NCBI GenBank assembly: GCA_946402475.1
Contig: CAMIWP010000068.1
Location: forward strand, 1-6,638
Length of the DNA: 6,638 bases
Direction: 5' to 3'
Source: an uncultured Selenomonadaceae bacterium
GTDB lineage: Bacteria; Bacillota_C; Negativicutes; Selenomonadales; Selenomonadaceae
The notes beneath the pieces were generated by a model, which was given only the letters and a program-made list of their open reading frames with translations, ran no database searches and was not told the DNA's origin. A program made the translations under genes and the position numbers. This document shows positions 6,325-6,638 of the stretch, in pieces (position 1 is the stretch's first letter; every line of letters starts with the position of its first letter).

Positions 6325-6342
6325 ACAAAGGAGTGGATATTG

Positions 6343-6638
6343 ATGCGTATCACAGACCTCCTCAAGAACGAATCCATCGTCCTTGGGGCGAATCCGGCAG
6401 ACAAGAAGTCAGCCATCCATGACCTGGCGGATCTCATGAATGCCTCCGGCAATCTCTCCGACAGAGAGCAGTACGAAAAGGATGTCCTCGCCCGCGAGGC
6501 ATCCGGCACCACGGGACTTGGGGACGGCATCGCCACCCCCCACGCGAAGAGCTCCGGGGTGACGAAGGCGGGACTGGCTGCCATGACGGTACCCCAAGGC
6601 ATGGATTTCGAGTCCATGGACGGCAAGCCTTCCCGTCT
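6343..6638 (+). CDS. fruA: Fructose PTS enzyme II, EIIA domain (3' end outside window)
   Basis: The first 98 codons of a phosphotransferase-system protein are present, and the frame stays open to the right edge. The N-terminus (MRITDLLKNESIVLG) and GLGDGIATPHAK are characteristic of the fructose/mannitol EIIA (PTS_EIIA type 2) domain, with the phospho-accepting histidine at H67. In Bacillota the gene after fruK usually encodes EIIABC in one chain, which imports fructose and phosphorylates it to fructose-1-phosphate, the FruK substrate. Only EIIA is visible here, so a single-domain EIIA cannot be excluded. The start has AAAGGAG (6327-6333) 9 nt upstream. Confidence 0.9.
   Translation, partial: MRITDLLKNESIVLGANPADKKSAIHDLADLMNASGNLSDREQYEKDVLAREASGTTGLGDGIATPHAKSSGVTKAGLAAMTVPQGMDFESMDGKPSR

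Noticed and set aside
1..6638. CRISPR array, tRNA/rRNA genes, insertion sequences
   Set aside because: I saw no regularly spaced repeats, cloverleaf-like segments, transposase motifs or terminal inverted repeats in the window.

Overview
The window most likely comes from a low-to-moderate GC member of the Bacillota. The evidence is strong AGGAGG-type ribosome binding sites, -35/-10 promoters with extended -10 elements, a fruK gene followed by a fructose EIIA domain, a DUF2225 protein, and an HAMP/PP2C phosphatase. The base composition and gene style would fit Negativicutes or Clostridia, but the sequence alone does not settle the order.

Layout. A divergent, AT-rich intergenic region (about 5080-5350) splits the window. 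To its left, on the minus strand, lie three genes. The first (5079 down to 3952) encodes a DUF2225 zinc-ribbon/TPR-like protein with a long disordered N-terminal half. The second (3865 down to 2369) encodes a free-standing protein with the fold of a nonribosomal peptide synthetase condensation (C) domain, whose catalytic HHxxxDG motif has decayed. These two are probably co-transcribed from an extended -10 promoter near 5150, and a hairpin terminator at 2311-2342 closes the unit. The third gene (2198 down past the left edge) has its own extended -10 promoter. It encodes a membrane sensor: TM, dCache-like extracytoplasmic domain, TM, HAMP, then a SpoIIE-type PP2C serine/threonine phosphatase. 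It is read open to base 1, so it lacks only its extreme C-terminus or a further C-terminal domain.

To the right, on the plus strand, is the start of a fructose utilisation operon: fruK (1-phosphofructokinase, 5351-6259), then the first 98 codons of the fructose PTS enzyme II, beginning with its EIIA domain and phospho-histidine (6343 to the right edge). EII imports fructose as fructose-1-phosphate and FruK phosphorylates it to fructose-1,6-bisphosphate. No fruR-type regulator lies between the divergent genes; the intergenic region instead carries repeated TTGACT elements and a near-palindrome.

The least ordinary part is the DUF2225 plus inactive C-domain pair. There are no adenylation, carrier or thioesterase domains in the window, the C-like protein lacks the catalytic histidine, and both proteins have unusual low-complexity N-terminal regions. 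No function can be assigned to the pair from sequence alone.
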